From contig NZ_JALXPE010000021.1 of assembly GCF_025143365.1 (NCBI RefSeq), forward strand, positions 1 to 59,710: a stretch of 59,710 nucleotides of DNA. Reading direction: 5' to 3'. This stretch comes from Microbacterium sp. p3-SID336. Lineage in GTDB: Bacteria > Actinomycetota > Actinomycetes > Actinomycetales > Microbacteriaceae. Shown here piece by piece: positions 1 through 10,883 of the stretch. The translations under genes and the position numbers were made by a program. Under the pieces are notes generated by a model. That model was not told the origin of the DNA and did no database searches. It was given only the letters and a program-made list of their open reading frames with translations. Position 1 is the first letter of the stretch; the number at the start of each line of letters is the position of its first letter.

Positions 1-15
1 CACGCGGTGCCCCGC

Positions 16-1002
16 TCAGCGCTGCTCCCACACGTCGTTCTCGACCACGCGCGGTCGGCGCGTGCGGCGCGCCGCCGAGCGCTCAGGGTCGGCGGTGATG
101 ATCACGCGCTGAAGCCACCGGTCCGTGCCGTCGTAGCGGGGTTCGAAGCTGGTCCGCGCGTGCAGCACGCGCCGGTTGTCGAACAGCAGGATGTCGCCGG
201 CGCGGAGGTTGACCGCAAGGCGCGCGGCGTCGGCGGCATCGTGGAACCGCTGCAGCGCGGCGGCGGCCTCCGCGTCGCCCTCGATCGCGGCGGCGCAGTC
301 CATGTCGACACGCACGAAGCGCTCGCCCTGCTCGCCGGAGAGAACAGGGCCGACCACGCCGTCCTCGGGGCGCCCCGTGCCGCCTGACGCCTTGTCGATG
401 CCGTGCCGGAACCGCGGCTGCCGCAGGATTGCGTCGTCCTCGTCCGAGATGCTGATCCGGTCGATCGGGGCGAGGGCGGTGTCGGCGTGGACGTCGCCGC
501 GGACGCACAGGAGGCCGACGTAGTGCGGGTGGGCGTCGTCGAACGCGTCTTCCGTGTGCCAGTCGAGCAGTCCTCTGCTGCCGGTGCCAACGGCGTCGTA
601 CTCGTGGCCCTTCACCGGTGCCACGTTCTGGATCTGCGCGCCGTCGTGCTGACGCGCGAACGAGAAGATCGAGCCCGCCGTGCCGGCGACGGCGAGCAGA
701 GCGGCTTCGGTGCGCGGATCCCTGTCCTCGTTCTGATGCTCGAGCTGCCAGCCCTCCGGGGTCGCCCCCATCTGCTCCTGGTCGACCTGGAAGCCCGTGA
801 ACAGCACTGCGCCGTCCGGCACCTCGGCGGCGGCGAAGCGGCGGACCACCTCGACCGTCTCGGAGTCGTGTGCAGCGAGTGCGGCGGTGGCCGCCGCCAG
901 CAGGTCCTCGAAAGCGCGGTCGTCGCGGTAGATGCCGCGGCGTCCCGCGGAGACCTGCGCCAGCGCGGCGAGAGCCTCGGGAGCGAGCGCGTGCGTGATC
1001 AT
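16..1002 (-). CDS. TauD/clavaminate-synthase-like Fe(II)/2-oxoglutarate oxygenase
   Basis: Predicted cytosolic non-heme iron oxygenase that would hydroxylate a small molecule (family examples: L-asparagine oxygenase, clavaminate synthase) using O2 and 2-oxoglutarate. The iron triad is visible as H149-T-E151 (HxE, not HxD, which is typical of the clavaminate synthase/AsnO branch) and H281, with R299 placed to bind 2-oxoglutarate. I chose the internal ATG at 1002 because a strong GGGAGGTG ribosome site lies about 7 bp upstream; an in-frame extension to 1119 is low-complexity and unlikely. Length 328 aa is normal for the family. It is monocistronic here, and a palindromic site lies about 125 bp upstream of the start. 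The substrate cannot be read from the sequence. Confidence 0.8.
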   Translation of the reverse strand: MITHALAPEALAALAQVSAGRRGIYRDDRAFEDLLAAATAALAAHDSETVEVVRRFAAAEVPDGAVLFTGFQVDQEQMGATPEGWQLEHQNEDRDPRTEAALLAVAGTAGSIFSFARQHDGAQIQNVAPVKGHEYDAVGTGSRGLLDWHTEDAFDDAHPHYVGLLCVRGDVHADTALAPIDRISISDEDDAILRQPRFRHGIDKASGGTGRPEDGVVGPVLSGEQGERFVRVDMDCAAAIEGDAEAAAALQRFHDAADAARLAVNLRAGDILLFDNRRVLHARTSFEPRYDGTDRWLQRVIITADPERSAARRTRRPRVVENDVWEQR

Positions 1003-1126
1003 CGTGTCACCTCCCGCCTGATCGATTTCGAACTGCCGGACGAGGGGAGGAGGTGCGACATCGGACTCTTCTTTCTGGAGGGCGCCCGCACCACGGGCTC
1101 GTGATGCGGATGTCCCCACCGTAGCC

Positions 1127-1143
1127 TGTTACGTGTAACACGT
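1127..1143. promoter_or_regulatory. Palindromic operator-like site upstream of the oxygenase gene
   Basis: Two overlapping dyads: TGTTAC and GTAACA separated by 2 bp (1127-1140), and ACGTGT and ACACGT separated by 1 bp (1131-1143). Both have perfect arms and sit in the promoter region of the minus-strand oxygenase. This looks like a binding site for a dimeric repressor (TetR, GntR or LacI type cannot be told apart). Confidence 0.45.
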
Positions 1144-1237
1144 TAGTGACATGCCGATGTTCTCTTGCTGTCGCGCAGCCGCGCCGAGGGCGACGGAGTC
1201 TCGATGGGGGAGGGGATTCGAGACCCCGCCGCCGGTC

Positions 1238-1696
1238 TCAGGGTGCGACGCGGATCTCGGCGATGACCTCGCCGTACGCGGTCTCTCCGACCGGCGTGAA
1301 GCCGACGCGGTGGAAGAAGTTCTCCGGCCCGCCCTCGCCCGCCTCGTAGATCACGTTGACGTGGTCGACACCGCGACGGCGGGCCTCCTCCACGAGGCTC
1401 TCGACGGCGAAGCGGCCGACTCCGCGCCCCTGGTCGTCGGCGTCGACGTTGATGCGCCACAGCACGGAGCGGAAGTGCTCCTCCGGCGCCTCGTCGTCGA
1501 AGTTCGCGCTGACGAAGCCCACGACCTCGTTGCGGTCGAGGATCACCCGCTGCCACGAGGTCTGCGGGTTGATGACGGTGGCCGCGATGCCGTACGAGAC
1601 CGGGGCGAGGAACTGCTCCTGTCCGGGCTTGAGCGACAGGTTGTTCACGGCGACGATCGTCGCAGCGGAGAGTTCGACCATGCGCAGTTCGGACAT
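1238..1696 (-). CDS. GNAT-family N-acetyltransferase
   Basis: A 152-residue single-domain acetyltransferase of the GNAT fold. The acetyl-CoA pyrophosphate-binding motif A is visible as DDQGRGVGR in the middle of the protein, preceded by the beta-4 strand that ends in RINVDAD. A conserved C-terminal segment (ENFFHRVGF) matches motif B, where an Asn and Phe usually pack against CoA. The overall layout resembles the spermidine/diamine and small-molecule acetyltransferase branch, but the substrate cannot be assigned. No signal peptide is present, so it should be cytosolic. It stands alone between the oxygenase and icd; no operon partner is evident. Confidence 0.82.
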   Translation of the reverse strand: MSELRMVELSAATIVAVNNLSLKPGQEQFLAPVSYGIAATVINPQTSWQRVILDRNEVVGFVSANFDDEAPEEHFRSVLWRINVDADDQGRGVGRFAVESLVEEARRRGVDHVNVIYEAGEGGPENFFHRVGFTPVGETAYGEVIAEIRVAP

Positions 1697-1861
1697 GAAC
1701 CCAGGCTAGCCCCTCCCACGCGGCGGTACACCGTTCCCGCCCACTTTTCCTCGGCGCCCGCCTCGCCGGAGCCGCCCGTCGGCCGCCCCGCGTCGCGGCC
1801 ATGAGCGGCTCAGGTATCTTGGTATCGAGACAAATAGACCTCGTGAACGGAGAACCTCCCG

Positions 1862-4081
<2,220 letters not shown>

Positions 4082-4089
4082 CAGACGAC

Positions 4090-4123
4090 GAAGGGGGCGG
4101 ATGCGATGGCATCCGCCCCCTTC
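4090..4123 (+). terminator. Intrinsic-type terminator hairpin after icd
   Basis: A perfect 15-bp stem (4090-4104 with 4109-4123) closed by a GATG loop, beginning 8 bp after the icd stop. No U-tract follows, which is common in high-GC actinobacteria. It lies between convergent icd and the L,D-transpeptidase gene and may serve both. Confidence 0.8.
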
Positions 4124-4189
4124 GGCATGTCCGGCACCGGTGCTCGGCTCGACGAACCTGGCACGGTTCGGCCGAGGTGCCGGTCGGCG

Positions 4190-5680
4190 TCAGTTGTGGA
4201 CGGAGACCTCGAGGCCGACAGGCGACCAGTCGTAGACGTACTTCGCGAGGTCGATCGGCAGGTTGACGCAGCCGTGGCTCATGCGCTGGCCGAAGTTGTT
4301 GTGCCAGTACGTCCCGTGGAAGCCGATGTTGGTCGTGAACCACGTGATCCACGGCACGTCCTCGGTGCAGTACGGCGCACCCTCGTAGCAGCCCATGTCC
4401 TGCATGCGCGTGTGGGCGAAGACCTTGAAGTTGCCGGTCGGCGTCAGCGTGCCCGGCAGGCCCGTCGACACGGCCCAGGACTTCACGACCTCGTTGTTCT
4501 CGAAGAGGATGGCGCGCTGCGAGCCCAGGTCGATCTCGATGCGGCGGAACAGGCTGACCGTCTCGAACGGCGTCTCGGTCACCGACAGTGCGAAGACACC
4601 GTCGCCGGCGGCGAGCTGCGCGGCGAACTGATCCGCAATGCCGGAGGTGTCGCCCAGCGCGCGGCCGGTCATGCCCTCCTGCTCTGCCCGCAGGACGTTG
4701 CCGGCGGAGTCGACGATGTTGGTCGCGTTGACCGGGGCGCGGTCGACGACCGCGGGCAGGGCGTCGACCGTGGCCTGGATGGCCTGCGGGTCGGCTTCGA
4801 TGCGCAGCTGACCCTCGTCGTCCACGACGGTCAGCCACGAGGCGGCGACCGCAGGGTCGATCGGGACGGTGCGCTCGTCGCCGACGTAGAAGCCGACGGT
4901 CGTCAGCATGGTGTTGAGGCTCGTGGCGGTCGCGGTGGCGTCGTCGTCGGACACCGCCGGGAGGGCCTCGGCGGGGCCGCCCGGGTACTCGAACGAGGTG
5001 CTTCCCGCGCCGACGGCCTCGACGAAGGCGGCGTTGAGATCCCCGACATCGATCCCGGTGCCGCTCTCGGCCGGGGTGATGCCGTAGACACCGGTCGTCG
5101 CGTCGAACACGACACCCGCGTCGACGGGGTCGACGAAGCTGGAGGGAACCGCGTCGCGGAGCGCGGCGGACGCCTTCGCGTCGTCGAGGACGATGTCGGC
5201 GGGGACGGGGTCTCCCATCCAGGCGCCGAGGTTCCACATCGGGTGGGCGGCGAACGCGGCATCGGCGAGTGCGGCGGCATCCGCCGTCGCGCCGAGGTCG
5301 GCACCCGTCAGCACTGCTCCGTCCCCCTCGCCCGTCAGCGTGACCTCGGTCTGCGCCAGGTGGCTGCTGATGGCCTCGGCGGCGGCGCCGGGGGTCATCC
5401 AGCCCACGGGAATGCCGGCGACGGTGGTGCCGGGAGCGATCAGGATCATGGAGGCGGCGCCCGCGCCGAGCACGACGGCGCCGACACCGAGACCGATCCA
5501 CAGGCCGAGGCGACGCTTCTTCGGGGACGGCTCGATCGGCGCCCAGGCGAGCGGCTGCTCGCCGGTCTGCGGCGGAACCGTCTCCGTCGGTGCCTCCGAC
5601 GGCGTCAGCACGGTCGTCTCAACCGCATCATCGGCCTGTACCCCCGTTGCAGCGCCCGGCGCTGAGATCAGATCGGTCAC
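4190..5680 (-). CDS. L,D-transpeptidase with YkuD domain and peptidoglycan-binding repeats
   Basis: Cell-wall enzyme that forms 3-3 cross-links or anchors molecules to peptidoglycan. The N-terminus (about residues 1-55) is a cytoplasmic Pro/Thr-rich tail, followed by one membrane segment (about 59-81), so the protein is a type II membrane protein with the rest outside. Residues about 90-340 resemble the PG_binding_4/VanW-type region that precedes YkuD in actinobacteria. The YkuD catalytic domain ends in HGTYW...SHGCVNLP, with the nucleophile C471 and its partner histidine both intact. It starts at GTG 5680 behind a G-rich ribosome site (GGGGGGTG). Length 496 aa is usual for this architecture. 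It stands alone between two terminator hairpins. Confidence 0.92.
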   Translation of the reverse strand: MTDLISAPGAATGVQADDAVETTVLTPSEAPTETVPPQTGEQPLAWAPIEPSPKKRRLGLWIGLGVGAVVLGAGAASMILIAPGTTVAGIPVGWMTPGAAAEAISSHLAQTEVTLTGEGDGAVLTGADLGATADAAALADAAFAAHPMWNLGAWMGDPVPADIVLDDAKASAALRDAVPSSFVDPVDAGVVFDATTGVYGITPAESGTGIDVGDLNAAFVEAVGAGSTSFEYPGGPAEALPAVSDDDATATATSLNTMLTTVGFYVGDERTVPIDPAVAASWLTVVDDEGQLRIEADPQAIQATVDALPAVVDRAPVNATNIVDSAGNVLRAEQEGMTGRALGDTSGIADQFAAQLAAGDGVFALSVTETPFETVSLFRRIEIDLGSQRAILFENNEVVKSWAVSTGLPGTLTPTGNFKVFAHTRMQDMGCYEGAPYCTEDVPWITWFTTNIGFHGTYWHNNFGQRMSHGCVNLPIDLAKYVYDWSPVGLEVSVHN

Positions 5681-5739
5681 GAACTACACCCCCCGCGGTT
5701 CGACGTGTCCTGTCTTCCTATGGTACGGGATGGCAGGTA

Positions 5740-5776
5740 ACGGGGAGGCAACGGTCCTGCTACCCTGCCTCCCCGT
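5740..5776 (-). terminator. Hairpin between ridA-like and L,D-transpeptidase genes
   Basis: A perfect 11-bp stem (ACGGGGAGGCA at 5740-5750 with its complement at 5766-5776) around a 15-nt loop, 24 bp downstream of the minus-strand ridA-like stop codon. Best read as its terminator; there is no U-run. Confidence 0.6.
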
Positions 5777-5800
5777 CCGACCGCTCGTGCTGCCCGGCTG

Positions 5801-6205
5801 TCAGGAGACGACCGCGAGGCCGTCGATCTCGACCAGCATCTCCTCGCGCGGCAGGCCGGTGAAGACCGTGGTGCGCGAAGGCAGGATGCCGCTCGGGGTG
5901 TTGGCGGTGACGAACGCGCCGTAGGCCTCGTTCATGATGGGGAAGTCCTCGCGCTTGGTGAGGTACACGCGCAGCATGACGACGTCGTCGAAGGTGGCGC
6001 CGGAGGCCTCCACGATGGCCTTGACGTTCTCGAGCGTGCGAGTGGTCTGCGCCGCGACGTCTCCGGGGTGGAGGTACTCGTTCGTCTCGGGGTGCACGGG
6101 GCCCTGACCCGAGATCTGGACGATCGGTCCCTTGCGGACACCCTGCGAGAAGGTGTGGGCGGGAGCGGGGGCGGCGTCGGTCGAAACTCGTGTCTTCTCG
6201 GTCAT
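5801..6205 (-). CDS. RidA/YjgF-family enamine/imine deaminase
   Basis: Rid proteins hydrolyse reactive 2-aminoacrylate and related imines released by PLP-dependent dehydratases such as serine/threonine deaminases. The 134-aa length, the VQISGQGPVHPET segment and the C-terminal half with MLRVYLT and LPREEMLVEIDGLA match the family; the catalytic-site Arg of archetypal RidA is probably the R in the SRTTVF segment. The gene is divergent from, and only 25 bp away from, a D-serine dehydratase-like PLP enzyme. That pairing makes chemical sense: the dehydratase would create the enamine and this protein would clear it. Cytosolic. Confidence 0.88.
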   Translation of the reverse strand: MTEKTRVSTDAAPAPAHTFSQGVRKGPIVQISGQGPVHPETNEYLHPGDVAAQTTRTLENVKAIVEASGATFDDVVMLRVYLTKREDFPIMNEAYGAFVTANTPSGILPSRTTVFTGLPREEMLVEIDGLAVVS

Positions 6206-6218
6206 GCCGCCAGCCTAG

Positions 6219-6230
6219 TAGCCTTGTTAG
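6219..6230 (+). promoter_or_regulatory. Probable leaderless-promoter -10 element
   Basis: TAGCCT (6219-6224, TANNNT pattern) sits 6 bp before the ATG at 6231, and there is no Shine-Dalgarno sequence. This spacing is what leaderless actinobacterial mRNAs show. The segment TTGTTAG (6224-6230) also matches one arm of the ROK-gene operator at 10859-10881, so the site could be co-regulated. Confidence 0.4.
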
Positions 6231-7448
6231 ATGCCTCTACAAATCCCGGATCCCGTTCTCGGCGCCTGGACGAAGGGGTTTCCGGCGCGTGCCGCCGGGC
6301 TTCGGCTGTCCGATGTGGCCGGCGCGGACCTGCACCTGTCCGACCTCGTCACCCCGGTGCTGACCGTGCACGCCGACGCCCTCGCGCACAACGAGAAGAC
6401 GGTGTTCGACTGGGCCGCGCGGCAGGGAGTGCACCTGGCGCCCCACGGCAAGACCACGATGGCCCCGGCGCTGTGGCAGCGACTGCTCGACGCCGGCGCC
6501 TGGGGCATCTCGGTCGCGACGCCCTGGCAGGCCGAGGTCGCCGTCGATGCGGGCGTGCCGACGGTGCTGATCGCCAACGCGGTCACCGACGCCGCCGCCG
6601 CCCGTCGGCTCGGCGAGCTGCTTGCCGCGGACGAGGGGCTGCGCATCCTGTGCTGGGCCGACTCGGTCGCCGGCGTCGACCTGCTGGCCGCCGCGCTCGC
6701 CGCGGCGCCCCGGCCCCTGGATGTGCTGGTCGAGCTCGGCGGCGCGGGGGGTCGCACCGGTGCGCGGACCGTCGCCGAGGGCGAGCGCATCGCCGCGGCC
6801 GTCACGGCAGCGCCAGGGCTGCGACTCGCCGGAGTCACCGGGTACGAGGGGCCGTTCGGGCCTGACCGCTCCGACACCTCGGTCGCCGCGGTCGACGCCT
6901 ACCTCGCCACGCTCGTCGAACTGCATCGCCGGCTCGACTACCCCGCGGATGTGCGCCCCGTGGTCAGCGCGGGCGGCAGCTCCTTCCCCGATCGCGCCGC
7001 CGCGGTGCTCGCGCCGCTGGCCGCGGAGGCGGACGTGGTGCTGCGCTCGGGGGCGTTCCAGATCCACGACGACGGGTTCTACGCGCGGATGTCGCCGTTC
7101 GGTCCTCTCACCGGAACGGCGCCACTGCGCTCGGCGATGCACGCCTGGAGCCGCGTGGTGTCGCAGCCCGAGGGAGGGCTCGCCCTGCTCGATGCCGGGC
7201 GCCGCGACGTGCCCTTCGACCTCGACCTGCCCGTGCCGCAGTCCGTCGCCGGGGAGATCACCGCGCTGAACGACCAGCACGCGTTCCTGCGGCTCGCGCC
7301 GGAGGCCTCGGTCGGGATCGGCGACGTCGTGCGGCTCGGTCTCTCGCACCCGTGCACCGCGTTCGACAAGTGGCGCGTGGTCGCGGTGATCGACGACCCG
7401 GACGCGGCCGACCCGCGCGTGATCGGGGCGGTGGCGACGTGCTTCTGA
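6231..7448 (+). CDS. D-serine dehydratase / D-threonine aldolase-like PLP enzyme
   Basis: Fold-type III PLP enzyme (alanine-racemase-like TIM barrel) predicted to deaminate or cleave a D-amino acid. The PLP lysine is in HGKTTMAPAL. The C-terminal metal site typical of eukaryotic-type D-serine dehydratase and D-threonine aldolase is present as SHPCTAFDKW, giving the His and Cys of an H-x-C zinc motif. At 405 aa it is the usual length. No ribosome site precedes the ATG, and a -10-like TAGCCT lies 6 bp upstream, suggesting a leaderless transcript. The next gene starts inside this one (GTG 7439), so the two are translationally coupled. Divergent RidA supports production of a reactive enamine. D-Ser against D-Thr (or an amino sugar acid) cannot be settled. 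Confidence 0.82.
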   Translation: MPLQIPDPVLGAWTKGFPARAAGLRLSDVAGADLHLSDLVTPVLTVHADALAHNEKTVFDWAARQGVHLAPHGKTTMAPALWQRLLDAGAWGISVATPWQAEVAVDAGVPTVLIANAVTDAAAARRLGELLAADEGLRILCWADSVAGVDLLAAALAAAPRPLDVLVELGGAGGRTGARTVAEGERIAAAVTAAPGLRLAGVTGYEGPFGPDRSDTSVAAVDAYLATLVELHRRLDYPADVRPVVSAGGSSFPDRAAAVLAPLAAEADVVLRSGAFQIHDDGFYARMSPFGPLTGTAPLRSAMHAWSRVVSQPEGGLALLDAGRRDVPFDLDLPVPQSVAGEITALNDQHAFLRLAPEASVGIGDVVRLGLSHPCTAFDKWRVVAVIDDPDAADPRVIGAVATCF

Positions 7449-10400
7449 GTGCGGAGAAGGCCGCGGCCGGTCTGGTGCGCGTGTACCGCGACGCCACGGT
7501 GGTCGACGGCACCGGCGCCCCGCGCTACCTCGCGGACGTCGCCGTCGAGGGCGCCCGCATCGCGGCGGTCGTGCCGCAGGTCGACGAGCGCGGACTCGAG
7601 CTGCCGGAGGGCGCGGTCGAGGTGGACGCGGCCGGCCTCGTGCTGGCGCCCGGCTTCATCGACCTGCACGCGCACAGCGACCTCGCCGTGCTGCAGGGTG
7701 CGCAGCACGACGCGAAGATCCGCCAGGGCGTCACGACCGAGGTGCTCGGTCAGGACGGCCTGGGCTACGCACCGCTCGACGACGCGACGGCCGCGGTCAT
7801 CCCGCTGCAGATCGCCGGGTGGAACGGTCTCCCGGCCACCGTGCCGTGGCGCTCGATGGGCGACCTGCTGGCCGAGATCGATGCGGCGGCCGTCGCCAAC
7901 GCCGCGGTGCTCGTGCCCCAGGGCAATCTGCGGATGATGGTCGTCGGACACGAGAACAGGGCGGCCACCGCGGCCGAGATCGACGCCATGGCCGCGCTGC
8001 TGGGAGAGGCCCTGGACGCCGGTGCGTTCGGCATGTCGAGCGGCCTCACCTACACGCCGGGGATGTACGCCGACACCGCGGAGCTGGAGGCGCTGTGCCG
8101 CGTGGTCGCCGAGCGCGGCGGGTACTGGGCTCCGCACACCCGCAGCTATGGCGGCGCCGCCCTGGAGGCGTATGCGGAGGCGATCGAGATCGGGCGACGC
8201 ACCGGGTGTCCGGTGCACCTCACCCACGCCACCATGAACTTCGCCCCCAACCGTGGTCGGGCCGGCGAGCTGCTGGCACTCGTCGACGCGGCGCTCGCCG
8301 ACGGCGTCGATGTGACGCTCGACACGTACCCCTACCTGCCGGGCGCCACCACGCTGTCCGCCCTGCTGCCCAGCCGCCTCGCGGCCTCGGGCGATCTGCT
8401 GAGCGCCATCGCCGCGCTCGACGCCGAGGGGCGGGAGGCCGTGCGGGTCGAGCTGGAGGAGATCGGCTGCGACGGCTTCCACGGGGAGCGCGCCGACTGG
8501 TCGGTCATCCAGATCTCCGGCACGGCGAACCCCGCCCTGTCCGGTCTCATCGGCCGGACGGTCGCGGAGATCGCGGCCGCGAGCGGACGGCGTGCCGTCG
8601 ATGTCGTCCTGGACACGATCCTGGCCGATGCGGGCGCCACCGGGGTTCTCATGCACATCGGCGACGAGGACAACGTGCAGGCCATCATGCGGCACCCGCG
8701 ACACGGCGGCGGCAGCGACGGCATCCTCATCGGGGCCCGCCCCCACCCGCGCGGTCGCGGCACGTTCCCGCGCTACCTCGGCCACTACGTGCGCGAGCTC
8801 GGGGTGCTCACGCTGGAGGAGGCCGTGCAGCATCTCGCGGGGAACCCGGCTGCGCGCCTCGGCCTCGACCGGGGCGATGCGCCGCGCGGCGTGATCCGCG
8901 AGGGCGCGACCGCGGACCTCGTGCTGTTCGATCCGCAGACGGTCGCCGCCGGTGCCACGTTCGAGGATCCGCACCGCGCGCCGGAGGGGATCCGCGAGGT
9001 CCTGGTCGCCGGGGTCCCGGTGCTGCGCGACGGCGAGCTGACCGGAGCCGTCGCGGGACGGGCGCTGCGGATGCCGCCGCCCCCGCACCGGGCGACGGTG
9101 CCGCGGATCGCGGCGCACATCGACCCTGGCGCGCCCGGGTTCCTGTGGTCGCCGGAGACCCCGGTCGACGCGTCCCCCGAGCTCGCCGCCGCCGCCGCGC
9201 GGCTCGCCGGAGCAGTGCGGGACGATTCCGCCGCGGGCCCTCGGCACACCGACACGAGCGCCGGCTCTGGCCCCCACGCCGCCGTGGACTCCTCCGCGGC
9301 AGGCATCACCTCCGACGGAGGCGGCGCACCGATCCGGCTCCTGGTGGATGAGGCTCTCGGCGCCGCGGCCACGGCGGCCGGTCGCATCGGCGAGGAGGCG
9401 TTCCGCGTGACCGTGGCGGCGGAGGGAGTGGAGATCCGCGGTGGTGGCCCCGCCGGCGTGTTCCGCGGAGCGACCGTGCTGCGTCAGCTGCGCGACCCCG
9501 ACGCGGCGGCCACCGCATCCGCACTGCTGCCGGCCGGGGTCTGGGAGGGCGCGCCCGCTCACGCCTGGCGTGGGATGATGCTCGACGTCGCGCGGCACTT
9601 CCGTCCCGTCGAGGACGTGAAGCGCCTGATCGACCTGCTGGCGGACCACCACCTGAACGTGCTGCACCTGCACCTCTCGGACGACCAGGGGTGGCGCTTC
9701 GAGGTGCCCGGCTACCCGCGGCTCACCGCGGTGGGCGCTCGGCGCGAGGCCACGCAGCGCGGACACGGCCCGCAGGCGACGGTGGAGCCCGGCGTGCACG
9801 AGGGGTTCTACTCGACCGCGGAACTGCGCGAGCTGGTGCGCTACGCCGACGATCGCGCGGTGACCCTGGTTCCGGAGGTGGAGCTGCCCGGCCACGTCCA
9901 GGCGGCGCTCGCGGCCTACCCGGAGCTCGGCAACCTCGATGTGGGCGAGCCGGCCGCAGGGCCGTGGGAGCGGTTCGGCGTGAACCCGCGCACGCTCGCG
10001 CCGACCGAGGCCTCGCTGGCCTTCGGCCGGGCGGCCATCGACGCGCTGTGCGACGTCTTCACCTCGGAGTGGATCGGGATCGGCGGCGACGAGGTGCCCG
10101 TGACGGAGTGGGCGCAGAGTCAGGCCGCCGCGTCGCGCATGGCGGAGCTGGGCCTGGCGACCGCGCACGACGTGCAGCCGTGGTTCACGGCGCACTTCGT
10201 GGCGCACGTGCGCGCTCGTGGTCGCACCGCGCTCGCCTGGGACGAAGTGCTCGAGGGGGAGGTGCCGGACGGCGTCCGCATCCTCGCCTGGCGCGGGCCG
10301 GTCGCGATGCAGGAGGCGCTGGAGCGCGGCATCCCGGTGGTGGCCTGTCCCGACCTGGAGGCGTATCTGGACTACCCGCAGTCGGAGTCGACCGAGGAGC

Positions 10401-10804
10401 CGATCCGCGTGGGCCCGCCGCTGTCGATCGAACGCGCGTACACGCTGCGCGTCCCGGACGGTGCGGTCGGCGGTCAGGCGAACGTGTGGAGCGAGCATCT
10501 GCCGACCAGGGACAGGGTGGACTTCGCGGTGTTCCCGCGCCTGGCCGCCGTCGCCGAGCGACTCTGGGAGGGAGGGGAGCCGCGCGCGTTCGCCGACTTC
10601 GCGCGGCGACTGCCCCCGCATCTGCGCCGGCTGGCCGCGGTGGGTGTACGGTATCGTCCGCTGGACGGTCCGACGCCGGAGCAGCGGCGCCCCGGAGTGC
10701 CGGGCAAGCCGATGACGGTGGCGGCACGAGAGGCCATCGTGGCGGGGCTGGTGGAGCGGCTCGTGGAGCGGTCGGCCGCGCGGGCCCTGGACGCTCGAAA
10801 GTAA
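7439..10804 (+). CDS. Fused D-aminoacylase-type amidohydrolase and GH20 beta-N-acetylhexosaminidase
   Basis: One uninterrupted 1121-codon frame with two enzymes. Residues about 10-560 are an amidohydrolase of the N-acyl-D-amino-acid deacylase family: metal H77-A-H79 in GFIDLHAHSD, HLTHATMNF in the middle, and the family SDG-plus-RPHPR region. The usual GNCG cysteine ligand reads GQDG here (D106). After a Ser/Ala/Gly-rich linker (about 570-640), residues about 640-1121 are a GH20 hexosaminidase: small GH20b-like domain, then the barrel with HLHLSDDQGWR and the catalytic pair D884-E885 in IGGDEVP. No signal peptide, so cytosolic. GTG start at 7439 overlaps the PLP-enzyme gene by 10 bp; an ORF extension upstream is out-of-register with any ribosome site. 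Predicted to release GlcNAc from short glycans and deacylate an N-acyl-D-amino acid. Confidence 0.88.
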   Translation: MLLSAEKAAAGLVRVYRDATVVDGTGAPRYLADVAVEGARIAAVVPQVDERGLELPEGAVEVDAAGLVLAPGFIDLHAHSDLAVLQGAQHDAKIRQGVTTEVLGQDGLGYAPLDDATAAVIPLQIAGWNGLPATVPWRSMGDLLAEIDAAAVANAAVLVPQGNLRMMVVGHENRAATAAEIDAMAALLGEALDAGAFGMSSGLTYTPGMYADTAELEALCRVVAERGGYWAPHTRSYGGAALEAYAEAIEIGRRTGCPVHLTHATMNFAPNRGRAGELLALVDAALADGVDVTLDTYPYLPGATTLSALLPSRLAASGDLLSAIAALDAEGREAVRVELEEIGCDGFHGERADWSVIQISGTANPALSGLIGRTVAEIAAASGRRAVDVVLDTILADAGATGVLMHIGDEDNVQAIMRHPRHGGGSDGILIGARPHPRGRGTFPRYLGHYVRELGVLTLEEAVQHLAGNPAARLGLDRGDAPRGVIREGATADLVLFDPQTVAAGATFEDPHRAPEGIREVLVAGVPVLRDGELTGAVAGRALRMPPPPHRATVPRIAAHIDPGAPGFLWSPETPVDASPELAAAAARLAGAVRDDSAAGPRHTDTSAGSGPHAAVDSSAAGITSDGGGAPIRLLVDEALGAAATAAGRIGEEAFRVTVAAEGVEIRGGGPAGVFRGATVLRQLRDPDAAATASALLPAGVWEGAPAHAWRGMMLDVARHFRPVEDVKRLIDLLADHHLNVLHLHLSDDQGWRFEVPGYPRLTAVGARREATQRGHGPQATVEPGVHEGFYSTAELRELVRYADDRAVTLVPEVELPGHVQAALAAYPELGNLDVGEPAAGPWERFGVNPRTLAPTEASLAFGRAAIDALCDVFTSEWIGIGGDEVPVTEWAQSQAAASRMAELGLATAHDVQPWFTAHFVAHVRARGRTALAWDEVLEGEVPDGVRILAWRGPVAMQEALERGIPVVACPDLEAYLDYPQSESTEEPIRVGPPLSIERAYTLRVPDGAVGGQANVWSEHLPTRDRVDFAVFPRLAAVAERLWEGGEPRAFADFARRLPPHLRRLAAVGVRYRPLDGPTPEQRRPGVPGKPMTVAAREAIVAGLVERLVERSAARALDARK

Positions 10805-10858
10805 TGTAACGTTTCGGTAACCCTGCCCGCGCCCCCGCGGGGAGAGGTTGCGCAATTT

Positions 10859-10881
10859 TTGTTCGTAAGGTCTACTAACAA
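10859..10881. promoter_or_regulatory. Operator-like dyad directly before the ROK repressor gene
   Basis: Arms TTGTTCGTA (10859-10867) and TACTAACAA (10873-10881) are complementary at 8 of 9 positions around a 5-bp centre. The site ends 2 bp before the ATG at 10884, and there is no Shine-Dalgarno sequence, so the repressor is probably made from a very short or leaderless mRNA. TAAGGT at 10866-10871 is the best -10 match. Position fits autoregulation by the ROK protein. Confidence 0.55.
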
Positions 10882-10883
10882 AC

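Noticed and set aside
1003..1119. N-terminal extension of the oxygenase
   Set aside because: Low complexity, no ribosome site; the ATG at 1002 has GGGAGGTG at proper spacing.
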